Source of the DNA: Levilactobacillus acidifarinae DSM 19394 = JCM 15949 | GTDB lineage: Bacteria; Bacillota; Bacilli; Lactobacillales; Lactobacillaceae | Direction: 5' to 3' | NCBI RefSeq assembly: GCF_001434835.1 | Contig: NZ_AZDV01000015.1 | Location: forward strand, 25,504-89,503 | DNA: 64,000 nucleotides | Shown: in pieces, positions 25,366 through 34,103 of the stretch | How the letters are laid out: each line of letters opens with the position of its first letter | Position numbering within the stretch: the first letter of the stretch is position 1 | Translations under genes and position numbers: made by a program | Notes under the pieces: model-generated | What the model was told of the DNA's origin: nothing | What the model saw: only the letters and a program-made list of their open reading frames with translations | The model's database searches: none

Positions 25366-26349
25366 TTAATCGGGATCCGCGAGGGATTTCCCATTGGCGG
25401 TGTGTTTGAAGGCCGCAAAGGCGGTATCGATGAGGCGGTAGTCGGCGTCCGTTAGGGTCACGTCTAAGGCTTGGGCGTTGGCCTCGACCTGTTGGGGATG
25501 CTTAGCGCCCGGAATGACCACGCTGACGAGTGGGTTTTGCATGTACCAGGCCAGAACGACTTGGGCAACCGTTGCGTGATGGGCGGTCGCGATGGGGCGC
25601 ACTTGATCGATGGCGTCTAGGGCCTGGGAGTAGCGGGGGTCCTGGAAATCGCTGATTTGACTGCGAATGTCGTTAGCCGGGAAGCTTACGGTGCGGTCGT
25701 ACTTGCCGGTCAGCAGGCCCGAAGCTAATGGGAAATACGGCACGAAGCTGATTTGGTGATCCTTGAGGTACGGCATGAGGTCGGCTTCGTGGTCGCGGTG
25801 GAGGAGACTGTATTCGTCTTCGACCACGTCCACGTACCCGTCGGCGTTGGCTTCCTTGACCTGTGCGAGGCTAAAGTTAGAGACCCCGATGGCCCGGATT
25901 TTCCCCTGTTCGCGAAGACGTTGGAGGGCCCCGACCGCTTCGGCCTTCGGCGTTTGTTTATCGGGGAAATGAATATAGTAGATGTCTAAATAATCGGTGT
26001 TGAGGCGTTTAAGGCTCGTTTCGACCTGCTGGGTCAGAAACTGCGGGTCGTTATTGATGATTTGTTCGCCACTAGAAAAGTCCTGCGCGCCCTTGGTGGC
26101 CAACGCAAAGCTGTGTCGATCGAAGTCGTGCATGGCTTGACCAACTAATTCTTCGGAGTGACCCATGCCGTAAACGAAGGCCGTATCAAGTAATTGAATG
26201 CCCTGATTTAACCCGGCCTTGACCAGCGCCAAGCCGTCTTCGTCCCGCAAATCGGGGAAGAGGTTGTAGCCACCCACCGCGTTGGTCCCGAGACCAAGGG
26301 GGGTGGTCCGAACGTCCGTCTTACCGATTGTTACCTTATCGTGTGTCAT
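25366..26349 (-). CDS. Aldo-keto reductase
   Basis: A 327-residue NADPH-dependent aldo-keto reductase with a TIM-barrel fold, cytosolic. The catalytic tetrad is visible: Asp55 and Tyr60 (LLDTAFVYGMGHSEE), Lys86 (ALATKG) and His127 (YYIHFPD). IGVSNFSLAQV and VVIPGAKHPQQVEAN are typical of the group reducing sugars, aldehydes or 2,5-diketo acids. AGGAGG lies 7 bases before ATG 26349. The promoter region contains a near-consensus catabolite-responsive element. Confidence 0.9.
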   Translation of the reverse strand: MTHDKVTIGKTDVRTTPLGLGTNAVGGYNLFPDLRDEDGLALVKAGLNQGIQLLDTAFVYGMGHSEELVGQAMHDFDRHSFALATKGAQDFSSGEQIINNDPQFLTQQVETSLKRLNTDYLDIYYIHFPDKQTPKAEAVGALQRLREQGKIRAIGVSNFSLAQVKEANADGYVDVVEDEYSLLHRDHEADLMPYLKDHQISFVPYFPLASGLLTGKYDRTVSFPANDIRSQISDFQDPRYSQALDAIDQVRPIATAHHATVAQVVLAWYMQNPLVSVVIPGAKHPQQVEANAQALDVTLTDADYRLIDTAFAAFKHTANGKSLADPD

Positions 26350-26372
26350 CACAAAACCTCCTAGTTAATCAA

Positions 26373-26405
26373 TGAAAACGGATACACTATCCTGAATTCA
26401 TTATA
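26373..26405 (-). promoter_or_regulatory. Aldo-keto reductase promoter with cre-like site
   Basis: TATAAT on the minus strand at 26405-26400 is followed by TGAAAACGGATACA (26373-26386, plus strand), which agrees with the cre consensus TGWAANCGNTNWCA at every defined position but one. CcpA bound here would block transcription just after its start. Confidence 0.5.
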
Positions 26406-26507
26406 ACTGAATTCGTGAGGGGACGGGAATATCTCGCTAAATTTGTCCGGCTATTTTCGCGACTCCGGGTTTCTGGTACACTGGGAACCAAGAGAGGAGC
26501 GATCATG

Positions 26508-27110
26508 ATGACAACTTATTTAATTATCGGGGTTAATCCGATTGGGGTAACGGTGGCGCGCCAATTGGTGGCCCAACCGGAGACCACGGTGCGTTACTTA
26601 CACGGCGCGACCACACACTTACCAGCCGACCTGGCGGCTCAGGTGACCGAGCTAACGGGAGACCTACACAAGGCTGTCACCTATGGGCCCGCTTTGCAGG
26701 ACCGGCCGGTGATTTTCTCGGCCCTAACGGGGATGGATGTCGATTGGGCCTTTGAGGCGTTGTTCGATACCCAGTACCGCCAGCAACTGCCGTTAACGCG
26801 CTTTGTGATGCTTAGCACGGCGGGGGTGGATCAAGAGGTGAGTGGCGAGTTGACTTATCCCGGGATTACCGACGTACCGGAATATCTGAATCAACAACGT
26901 TACGCGGTCAAGCAGGTTGATGAGGCGGAGTTCCCGTACACCATTTTACGGCCGGTGACGTTAACCGATGCACCGGCCACGACGCCGACGATTATCGCCG
27001 AAGGTCAACCGGTCCCCGCCGGCAATGTTTCACGTGAAACAGTGGCCCGGGTAGCGAGTGATCTCGTGTTAAACGGGGGTCACGACTATCAATCGCTGGC
27101 AATTTGTTAA
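26508..27110 (+). CDS. Small NAD(P)-binding SDR-like protein
   Basis: A 200-residue atypical SDR/NmrA-type protein with an N-terminal nucleotide-binding region TYLIIGVNPIGVTVARQLV and a later TRFVMLSTAGV and YTILRPVTL, where the family has its active-site and strand motifs. It is short for the family. GAGAGGAG lies 8 bases before ATG 26508 (ATG 26505 also possible); a frame opening at 26415 lacks a ribosome binding site. It is divergent from the aldo-keto reductase gene. Substrate unknown. Confidence 0.78.
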   Translation: MTTYLIIGVNPIGVTVARQLVAQPETTVRYLHGATTHLPADLAAQVTELTGDLHKAVTYGPALQDRPVIFSALTGMDVDWAFEALFDTQYRQQLPLTRFVMLSTAGVDQEVSGELTYPGITDVPEYLNQQRYAVKQVDEAEFPYTILRPVTLTDAPATTPTIIAEGQPVPAGNVSRETVARVASDLVLNGGHDYQSLAIC

Positions 27111-27208
27111 GGAAACGAAAAGGACGCCCCACTTGAGACGATTTGCGATATAATTGCGGTTAATAAGGACGGTTCTTTGTTAGAATAAAGAACGTGGGGG
27201 TGAAAAGA

Positions 27209-27574
27209 GTGGCCTTAGACATCAATGATCAGCAATTACAGATTGTGCGGGAACGCATTGACGAAGCTAATCAGAAATCACATTTTGTGATCTTTCAATC
27301 TGTGGAAAAGGATACGGGGAAGGTCTTGCGTCTGATTACGGACATTGAGAGCTTCCGGACGATTCAGGAACAGCATCAAAACGATGCCCAGATGATCATT
27401 ATCCAGGACATTGTGCCAATCACGGACACGTTAGCACGGTGGGCGGTCGCGGAAAACATGGCGGCCCAGCAACAAGACAATGCGGACGTGTTAGCAGATC
27501 TGGAAGATTGTACGAATGACGTTTTAAGAGAAAATCACCAGGCGGAAAACGCACCCGATGACGCAGACAACTAG
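27209..27574 (+). CDS. Acidic cytosolic protein of unknown function
   Basis: A ~121-residue protein, strongly acidic at its C-terminus (ADLEDCTNDV...APDDADN), with an amphipathic N-terminal half and no membrane segment or recognised motif. I prefer GTG 27209, placed 5-6 bases after GGGGGTGA; in-frame GTGs at 27194 and 27200 lie within that purine-rich tract. It has its own terminator at 27575-27603 and appears to be a single-gene unit. Confidence 0.7.
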   Translation: MALDINDQQLQIVRERIDEANQKSHFVIFQSVEKDTGKVLRLITDIESFRTIQEQHQNDAQMIIIQDIVPITDTLARWAVAENMAAQQQDNADVLADLEDCTNDVLRENHQAENAPDDADN

Positions 27575-27603
27575 GCAGCCGACAAGGTCGGGTGCTTTTT
27601 TTA
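27575..27603 (+). terminator. Terminator of the 27209 gene
   Basis: GCAGCCGAC and GTCGGGTGC pair around AAG, followed by a run of T. It overlaps the end of the gene by no more than a base or two. Confidence 0.82.
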
Positions 27604-27655
27604 TTACAGAGTGTTCCGAAGGGCGGTTAACTGGCGAGCATTAACGTCGTTGGGG

Positions 27656-27820
27656 AGAAAATCCCGAACTTGGATTTTTCCCCAACGGGGTTAAGCGGAA
27701 CCAGTTGCCCGGTAGGAACACGTTTCGATGCCGCCAACGCCAGGTAGATAAAATCCTGGGTTTGGATTTTTTCTCTAACGGGGTTAAGCGGAGCGGGCTG
27801 CCCGGTAGGGACACGTTTCG
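27656..27820. repeat. Imperfect ~72-bp direct repeat, two units
   Basis: Unit 1 (27656-27727) and unit 2 (27746-27820) share AAAATCC, TTGGATTTTT, AACGGGGTTAAGCGGA, GCCCGGTAGG and ACACGTTTCG in the same order. Together with flanking sequence they make up most of the 497-base gap 27575-28071, which has no credible gene; an 86-codon minus-strand frame here (27627-27887) merely translates the repeat twice (KRVPTGQ...PLNPV). No transposase is associated. Confidence 0.75.
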
Positions 27821-28071
27821 GCAATCTAGGGAATTCGTCGAAATCTAGCCAAGTGATTGGTTCAGCGGCGGTCACTCGGAGCTTCAATTATGGTAGAAAC
27901 CCGAAACGGTGGTCCATTTAAACCGCTAAGGGCCATAGGTTGTTCAGTGAATCATGCATGTCGTGGCAGTCCTCAAAATTCAAACAGCGTTAACCACCCC
28001 GTTTAGGGTAAAACCTGCTAAACTGAAACTAAGTTATGGGGATGCTAAGAATTTTTGAGGAGGGGATCGTT

Positions 28072-29097
28072 ATGCACTATTCATCACGCTGGATCACTAG
28101 CTTGGCAGCCGTCGCCGCTGTTATGGGGATGACGGGACTAGGACTCACGTCGGCACAAGCTAAGACGACGACCAAAAACAAGGTCGTAACGTTTAGTCAA
28201 CTAACTAACCATAACGCGAACCGCTTAGCGGCGATTCGCCAAGCGGCACGCCAAGAGATTTTGACGACCACGCACGCCAAGAGTAGCCGGGTCGCGGCCG
28301 TCTATAAGGTTAAACTGCCGCATAACATGACCAAGAAGGCGACGCTGACCAAGGACGGCGTCAAGATGAACCTGCTGCCGAACAGTTTCAAGGTTAAGCA
28401 CATCACGATTCCGTACAAGCAACTTCAGGGAAAGGTCGTCAACAAGTACTTACCCAAGGCGAACCGGGTGACACCGCTAAAGGCCAAGAAGGTCGTGGCC
28501 TTAACCTTTGATGACGGACCGGATCCAACTTTGACGCCACGATTGTTGAAGACGTTGAAGGCCAATAAGGTCCATGCCACCTTCTTTGAAGTGGGCCAAA
28601 GCGTTAGCCGTTACCCGAAGGTTTCTCGCGCCGTTCTTGCCGGGGGCAACGAGCTGGGCAACCACTCGTGGAACCATCCCGACTTTAACGCCATTGGGAC
28701 GGCCAAGACGGTCAGTCAGGTCAACCGCACGAATCAGGCAATTTACAAAGCCACGGGACAGTTGCCGGAATACGTTCGGCCACCGTACGGGAACATCACG
28801 GCTGCCGAAGGTCGCGCCATCGAACAACCGATTATTCGCTGGTCCGTGGATTCCCGTGACTGGGCTTACTTAAATACTCAAAAAGATATTAATTCCGTGG
28901 TCGGCGCTACGCGTAGCGGGTCCATCATTCTGATGCACGACATTCATTCGCAGTCCGTTGCGGCGGTCCCAACCATCATTCATAAGTTGAAGGCTAAGGG
29001 CTACCACTTCGTGACGGTCGGTCAGTTGTTAGATCAACAAGCCTTACCGGGGTTGCAGTACTTCGGGCAACACGATTACCGCACCGCGGGCAAGTAA
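28072..29097 (+). CDS. Secreted polysaccharide deacetylase (NodB domain)
   Basis: A 341-residue exported or membrane-anchored carbohydrate esterase family 4 enzyme, probably acting on peptidoglycan or another amino sugar polymer. A signal peptide spans residues 1-30 (hydrophobic core LAAVAAVMGMTGLGLTS, AQA before the likely cut). A ~100-residue basic region precedes the NodB domain, where all catalytic motifs are present: TFDDGP (145-150), HSWNH (198-202), RPPYG (236-240), RDW (262-264) and LMHDIH (287-292). ATG 28072 follows GAGGAGGGG; an upstream ATG would spoil the signal peptide. Deacetylated glycan would resist lysozyme; that role is inference. Confidence 0.92.
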   Translation: MHYSSRWITSLAAVAAVMGMTGLGLTSAQAKTTTKNKVVTFSQLTNHNANRLAAIRQAARQEILTTTHAKSSRVAAVYKVKLPHNMTKKATLTKDGVKMNLLPNSFKVKHITIPYKQLQGKVVNKYLPKANRVTPLKAKKVVALTFDDGPDPTLTPRLLKTLKANKVHATFFEVGQSVSRYPKVSRAVLAGGNELGNHSWNHPDFNAIGTAKTVSQVNRTNQAIYKATGQLPEYVRPPYGNITAAEGRAIEQPIIRWSVDSRDWAYLNTQKDINSVVGATRSGSIILMHDIHSQSVAAVPTIIHKLKAKGYHFVTVGQLLDQQALPGLQYFGQHDYRTAGK

Positions 29098-29115
29098 ATT
29101 AAATTTATTTCAAAC

Positions 29116-29152
29116 AAAAAAGCAGCTCGCCAAATGATGACGGGCTGTTTTT
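29116..29152. terminator. Bidirectional terminator after the deacetylase gene
   Basis: CAGCTCG (29123-29129) pairs with CGGGCTG (29141-29147), one G-T pair, flanked by A6 and T5 runs, between two convergent genes. Confidence 0.85.
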
Positions 29153-29177
29153 GTATGATAGTCACGATGAGTCAGCG

Positions 29178-30314
29178 TTAGGCTAAGAACTTTTCGGCTA
29201 ACTGTTGGTAAACGTGTTGGACGTGAATAAATTGATCAAGGTCCACGGATTCATTTAACGCGTGAGCGGCGGACCACTCGCCGGCCCCATAAACCATGAC
29301 CGGGAAGGTGTGCGCCGACTTGGTAAACTCGGAGGCGTCGGTGGCCCCGTGAATGACTTCTAACTTGATGGCGTGACCGAATTCGGCATCGGCAATCTGC
29401 TTAGTCAGTTGAATCAACGGTTCATGTTGATCGCTGATGATCGGCTTGAAACTGTAATCAACGTGGAGCTTCAGGGTCGCCTTGGTCGCCGCGTTTAACC
29501 GGTCAACGACTTCGTTTAACCGCTTGATGACGGCGGCGTTATCGAATTCTGGGATGGGCCGAATATTGCCTTGGAGTTCGGCGTTGGCGGGGATACTGTT
29601 GACCTGTTCGCCCCCGTTGAAGACCGTGACGTTGTGGACCAGCGGACCGAGTTCGGGGCTCACTGGCGCGTCGTCAAAGGCGGTAGCTTCGGCCGTCACG
29701 AATTTGATTAAATTGGTGATGGCGTTAATGCCCTTTTCTGGCATGGAACTGTGCGCGCCCTTACCTTGGCAGAAGACGTGGTAGTTCAACGACCCGTTGT
29801 GGGCATAAACGATGTTACCGCCGGTGGGTTCCCCAATGACCATCCCGTCTAAGTCGTCGGCAACACCTTGTTCCGTTAACATCCGAGAGCCCATGGCCCC
29901 ATTTTCTTCGCCCACGGTCCCGATGAAGCGTAAGCGACCGTTGAGTGTCGTCTTTTGGTCGGCTAACGTGAGGAAGGTGATGACCATGGCGGCCAGACCA
30001 CTCTTCATATCCGCGGCCCCACGACCGTAGAGTTGGTTATTTTCGATGTGCGCGTCAAACGGCGGAAATTCCCATTGGGCAGGATCCCCCGTGGCGACGG
30101 TGTCCAGGTGACCGGACAGGGCTAGGACCTTCTCCCCCGAACCGATTTCAGCAATCAGGTTGCTCCGGTCGGGGGCGTAGGGGATGAGTTTGCTGTCAAT
30201 ACCATGGTTGGCAAACAATTTTTGAATATAACTCGCCACGGCGGCTTCGTTACCATTCACGGAATTAAGACTGACCAGGTGTTGCAGAATTTGAATCTGT
30301 TCGTTCTTTTGCAT
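29178..30314 (-). CDS. M20-family metallopeptidase, DapE/ArgE-like
   Basis: A 378-residue zinc-dependent deacylase or peptidase of the M20 family, cytosolic. Metal ligands and catalytic acids are visible: His69 and Asp71 (SGHLDTV), Asp102 (GRGAADMKSG), Glu136-Glu137 (GTVGEENG), plus the dimerisation-domain stretch KGAHSSMPEKGINA. It resembles succinyl-diaminopimelate desuccinylase and acetylornithine deacetylase, but neither pathway is nearby, so the substrate is open. The ribosome binding site is weak (GAAAG). Confidence 0.88.
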   Translation of the reverse strand: MQKNEQIQILQHLVSLNSVNGNEAAVASYIQKLFANHGIDSKLIPYAPDRSNLIAEIGSGEKVLALSGHLDTVATGDPAQWEFPPFDAHIENNQLYGRGAADMKSGLAAMVITFLTLADQKTTLNGRLRFIGTVGEENGAMGSRMLTEQGVADDLDGMVIGEPTGGNIVYAHNGSLNYHVFCQGKGAHSSMPEKGINAITNLIKFVTAEATAFDDAPVSPELGPLVHNVTVFNGGEQVNSIPANAELQGNIRPIPEFDNAAVIKRLNEVVDRLNAATKATLKLHVDYSFKPIISDQHEPLIQLTKQIADAEFGHAIKLEVIHGATDASEFTKSAHTFPVMVYGAGEWSAAHALNESVDLDQFIHVQHVYQQLAEKFLA

Positions 30315-30503
30315 AAAGTTAAGCCGGCTTTCTCATCATATTTTAATATTGTCTCCAGTTTAGCACGCTTGCCGGTAGTGGTGTGTAAAAAGTTGGAAAA
30401 GATTGCCATTTGCCTTTCATTTATACGAACATACGTTTGCTGATGGGCCAGGCTATGCTAAAATGGGGACAACGACAATCAGACAGGGGAGGTTCCTCAT
30501 CAC

Positions 30504-33500
30504 ATGAGTTTACAGTTTATTTTAGGCAGTGCGGGCCGTGATCACCGCACACCCATGATTACGGCGATGGCCCAGCACTTGACCGATCAGCCCACGGACC
30601 AGTGTTATTACCTGGTTCCCAACCACATTAAGTTTGAAACCGAAGTGGACGTTTTACGGGCGTTGCAACAACGACTGGCGCCGGACCAACCACTCTTCGC
30701 CCAGACACAGGTTCAGGTCTTTTCGTTTACCCGGTTGGCCTGGTTTTTCATGAAAAATGAACCGGTCTACCAGCTTCCCCGGATCTCACCGGCGGGGCTG
30801 AACATGTTGATCTACCAGATCATCCAAAGCCACGCCGACGAGTTGACCATCTTCCGGGGTGAGGTGACGCGGCCCGGGTTTATTAGCCAGCTGACCACCC
30901 AACTCTCGGAATTACGGGTCGGCCAGGTCACGGCCAGCGATTTGACCGCCGCGATTGACCGGTTGGCACCGGGGAATGCGGACCTACAAGCCAAGTTACA
31001 CGACCTGCTGATCATCTATGCGGCCTTTGAAACGCAGATGCAGGGGAAGTACGTGGCCAACACGGACCTCTTAAACCAGTTGGCCGATTACTTGACCCAG
31101 GTCGATTTGAGCCACGCCCACTTTTATCTGGAGGGTTTCTCCCAGTTGAGTGCGCAGGAACGTCACCTGGTGACGGTCCTCATTCAGCAGGCCGCCAGCG
31201 TGACCATCGCTTTGAACCTGGATCAAGCCTACCCGCAGGAATTGCCCCCGGTGACTGACCTTTTTTTCCAATCGGGTAAACTCTACCACCAACTCTACGT
31301 GAACGCGCGGGCCAACCACGTGGCCGTTCAGGTCGATCAGCGCGCCCAGGCACCGCGGGTATCGGCCGACCTGTTAGCCTTAGACGATTACTGGCAGACC
31401 AGTAACACGATTGGCGCTAAACCGGCACCAGCCGCCACGGTTCCGACGCAACTGCGGTTGTTCGCAGCGCCGAACCGCTATGGTGAGGTCGCCCACATCG
31501 CCAACCAGATTCGCCGGATGGTCGCGACCGGCAACTATCGCTACCACGACTTTCTCATTTTGACGCGACACTTGGACGCCTATCAGACCGTGATCGATCC
31601 CATCTTTAGCATGCAAGAGATTCCGTACTTTGACGACGCGGACGTGCAGATGGCCGACCATCCCTTCGTGGAACTAATCAACGCGTTGTTTGATATCCAA
31701 CGCCGAAACTACCGCTACAGTGACGTTTTTCGGGTTTTAAAAACGGAATTATTGTTACCGAAAGATGCCGACGGGCAACCCCTCGACCGCGAGACTTACC
31801 GCCAGGCCGTTGCGTTGACCGAAAACTTCGTGCTGAAGACCGGCTTCGAAGGCCAAAAACGCTGGACGCAGACCGACGATTGGCAGTACACCCGCTTTAC
31901 ACTCGGGGACGATACCGTGCAGACCTCCAAAGATCAGGCCATCACCCGCCAAATCAACGTGATTCGCCACTTCATCGGGCAAACCTTACCACCGTTTTTC
32001 AAGGCGCTCAAAAACGCGAAGACCTATACGGCTGCGGCGACGATTCTGTATCAGTTTCTAGCCAATCACGGGGTCGCCGATCAATTGATGACCTGGCGGG
32101 ATCAAGCAATCGCCGACCAGAACTTGACCTTGGCGGGCCAACCGGAACAGACCTGGCAGACGTTTTGTCAGATGCTCGATGAGTGCCACGCCATCTTGGG
32201 CGACCTGGCCTTTGACCAGACCGATTTTCAGGCGCTTTTACAGGCCGGCTTTACCGGGGCGAAATTTAGCCAGATCCCGTCCACGTTGGACCAGGTCATG
32301 GTGTCCGAAAGTGGAATCGTTCAGGCGAACAACCGTAAGGTGACCTTCCTGATGGGCGCCACGGCCGATGCGATGCCGGACAATCAAGTCCCCGCCACGC
32401 TACTGGCCGATACCGACCGGCAAGAGCTGAGTGCCCAACTCCAAGCAGCCAACGAGGACGCCTACTTACGTGATGATGCCGCTACCCAGTTAGCGGGGGA
32501 GCCGTACCTGAACTACTTAGGGTTCCTGAGTGGCAGCGACCAACTGATTTTCAGTTATCCAGTAACTAACGACGGGGAAGCCGACTTACAAATTTCACCG
32601 TACCTGGCGCGGATTCGGGACCACTTCCGGTTACCCGTGATGACGGTCAACACCACGCCAGCCGTCGACGGCCACGACGTGCAAGCCTTTGTGGGGACGC
32701 GGCGTACCACGTTGCGGCATTTGGTGCAGGCCAGCCACGCCAGCCAATTGGCGGGCCAACCGTTAGCCGCCAACTGGTTAGCCATCATGACCCGGTTGCG
32801 TCAAGATCCGCAGTATGGTGAGTTGACCACCAAGTTGCTGGGCAGTCTAAAGTATCGAAACGTGCCCACGCGGCTGACGCCCGATATCGTGACCCAGCTT
32901 TACGGAAATAAGATCAATACGTCCATTTCGAAGTTGGAGGAATACTACGCCAACCCGTACGCCTATTTCCTGAAATACGGCTTACGACTGCAAGAACGGG
33001 ACGTTTTCGAGCTGTCACCGGCTAGCACCGGGGAATTTTTCCACGCCACGTTGGACGACCTGATCAAGATGGTCAAAGACCAGCGGTTAAACTTAAAGGA
33101 CCTCGATACCGATCAGCTCCGGGAGATGACCGATGAGGCCGTGGCCAAGGTGCTTGACGTGACCCAGAATCCGCAGTTTGCGATTCTGGAGAGTTCGGAA
33201 CGCATGGGCTACATTCGCACCCAACTGATCAAAACCATGCAACGGATGGCCTGGACGTTACAACAGCAGAGCCAACGGACACCGTTGCGACCGCGCAAGA
33301 CCGAAGTTCAGTTTGGGATGGGGGACCAACACGGTTGGGCGCCGTTGACCTTTGACCTGGCCAATCACCGTCAGGTCAGCGTCCGGGGCCGAATCGACCG
33401 TTTAGACCAACTGGACGTGAACGACAAGACCTACCTGGGCATCGTGGATTACAAGAGTTCACCGCATCAGTTTAGTTTCCAGGACGCCTACTACGGGCAG

Positions 33501-34103
33501 GCCATGCAGATGCTGACCTACCTGGACGCCGTGAAACAAAACTTTGCCAACGAAATCGGGGTGCCCGCGACCACGGCTAACCTGGCCGGGGCCGTCTACC
33601 TCCACCTGCAGGACCCAATCTTAAAGGCCGCCGCGGTCAAGGACCCTAATAACCCGTTACTCGACCTGTTGAAGGCCGAGCGTTATCAGGGATTATTGTT
33701 GGAAGACGAAGAATTCTTGGAAAACGTCGAAGAATTGTTCCAGACGAAAAACGATTATTCACAACTCTTCCAGGGCCTGCGAAAAACCGCGAAGGGCTTC
33801 ACGTCCAGCAGTAAGTTACTGGTCACACCGGGAGAACTCGACGATTTGTTGGCGCACACGGAGCATTTGATTCAGCAGGCCGCCACGCAGATTTTTGCGG
33901 GGAAGGTCGACTTGAGCCCGGTACGGGAACAGAACAAGACGGCCCTGCAGTATTCGCCGTATAAATCGATCATGCAATTCGACCCGTTACTTCAAGAAAA
34001 CAGTTATCACGATTTACAACCGCTTAAGCGCGACGAGGTGCTGAAATTAATTCAAGCCGAGATCGTTAAGCGCCAGGCCGCGAAGGGGGACCACCATGAG
34101 TAG
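30504..34103 (+). CDS. rexB: ATP-dependent nuclease subunit B
   Basis: A 1199-residue subunit of the RexAB (AddAB) helicase-nuclease that processes double-strand breaks for RecA-dependent repair. The N-terminus FILGSAGRDHRTPM replaces a functional Walker A motif, as expected of the RexB branch. The C-terminal RecB-like nuclease domain shows GRIDRLDQ and GIVDYKSS (about residue 978-985), the catalytic D-x-K. Only three cysteines are present, none in the nuclease domain, so the four-Cys iron-sulfur cluster of Bacillus AddB is absent. GGGGAGG precedes the ATG by 11 bases. It overlaps rexA by eight bases. Confidence 0.95.
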   Translation: MSLQFILGSAGRDHRTPMITAMAQHLTDQPTDQCYYLVPNHIKFETEVDVLRALQQRLAPDQPLFAQTQVQVFSFTRLAWFFMKNEPVYQLPRISPAGLNMLIYQIIQSHADELTIFRGEVTRPGFISQLTTQLSELRVGQVTASDLTAAIDRLAPGNADLQAKLHDLLIIYAAFETQMQGKYVANTDLLNQLADYLTQVDLSHAHFYLEGFSQLSAQERHLVTVLIQQAASVTIALNLDQAYPQELPPVTDLFFQSGKLYHQLYVNARANHVAVQVDQRAQAPRVSADLLALDDYWQTSNTIGAKPAPAATVPTQLRLFAAPNRYGEVAHIANQIRRMVATGNYRYHDFLILTRHLDAYQTVIDPIFSMQEIPYFDDADVQMADHPFVELINALFDIQRRNYRYSDVFRVLKTELLLPKDADGQPLDRETYRQAVALTENFVLKTGFEGQKRWTQTDDWQYTRFTLGDDTVQTSKDQAITRQINVIRHFIGQTLPPFFKALKNAKTYTAAATILYQFLANHGVADQLMTWRDQAIADQNLTLAGQPEQTWQTFCQMLDECHAILGDLAFDQTDFQALLQAGFTGAKFSQIPSTLDQVMVSESGIVQANNRKVTFLMGATADAMPDNQVPATLLADTDRQELSAQLQAANEDAYLRDDAATQLAGEPYLNYLGFLSGSDQLIFSYPVTNDGEADLQISPYLARIRDHFRLPVMTVNTTPAVDGHDVQAFVGTRRTTLRHLVQASHASQLAGQPLAANWLAIMTRLRQDPQYGELTTKLLGSLKYRNVPTRLTPDIVTQLYGNKINTSISKLEEYYANPYAYFLKYGLRLQERDVFELSPASTGEFFHATLDDLIKMVKDQRLNLKDLDTDQLREMTDEAVAKVLDVTQNPQFAILESSERMGYIRTQLIKTMQRMAWTLQQQSQRTPLRPRKTEVQFGMGDQHGWAPLTFDLANHRQVSVRGRIDRLDQLDVNDKTYLGIVDYKSSPHQFSFQDAYYGQAMQMLTYLDAVKQNFANEIGVPATTANLAGAVYLHLQDPILKAAAVKDPNNPLLDLLKAERYQGLLLEDEEFLENVEELFQTKNDYSQLFQGLRKTAKGFTSSSKLLVTPGELDDLLAHTEHLIQQAATQIFAGKVDLSPVREQNKTALQYSPYKSIMQFDPLLQENSYHDLQPLKRDEVLKLIQAEIVKRQAAKGDHHE

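Noticed and set aside
27656..27820. CRISPR-like array
   Set aside because: Just two degenerate units of about 72 bp, no short uniform repeats or spacers, no cas genes in the window.
27627..27887. 86-codon minus-strand frame over the direct repeats
   Set aside because: It translates the same repeat twice and has no ribosome binding site.
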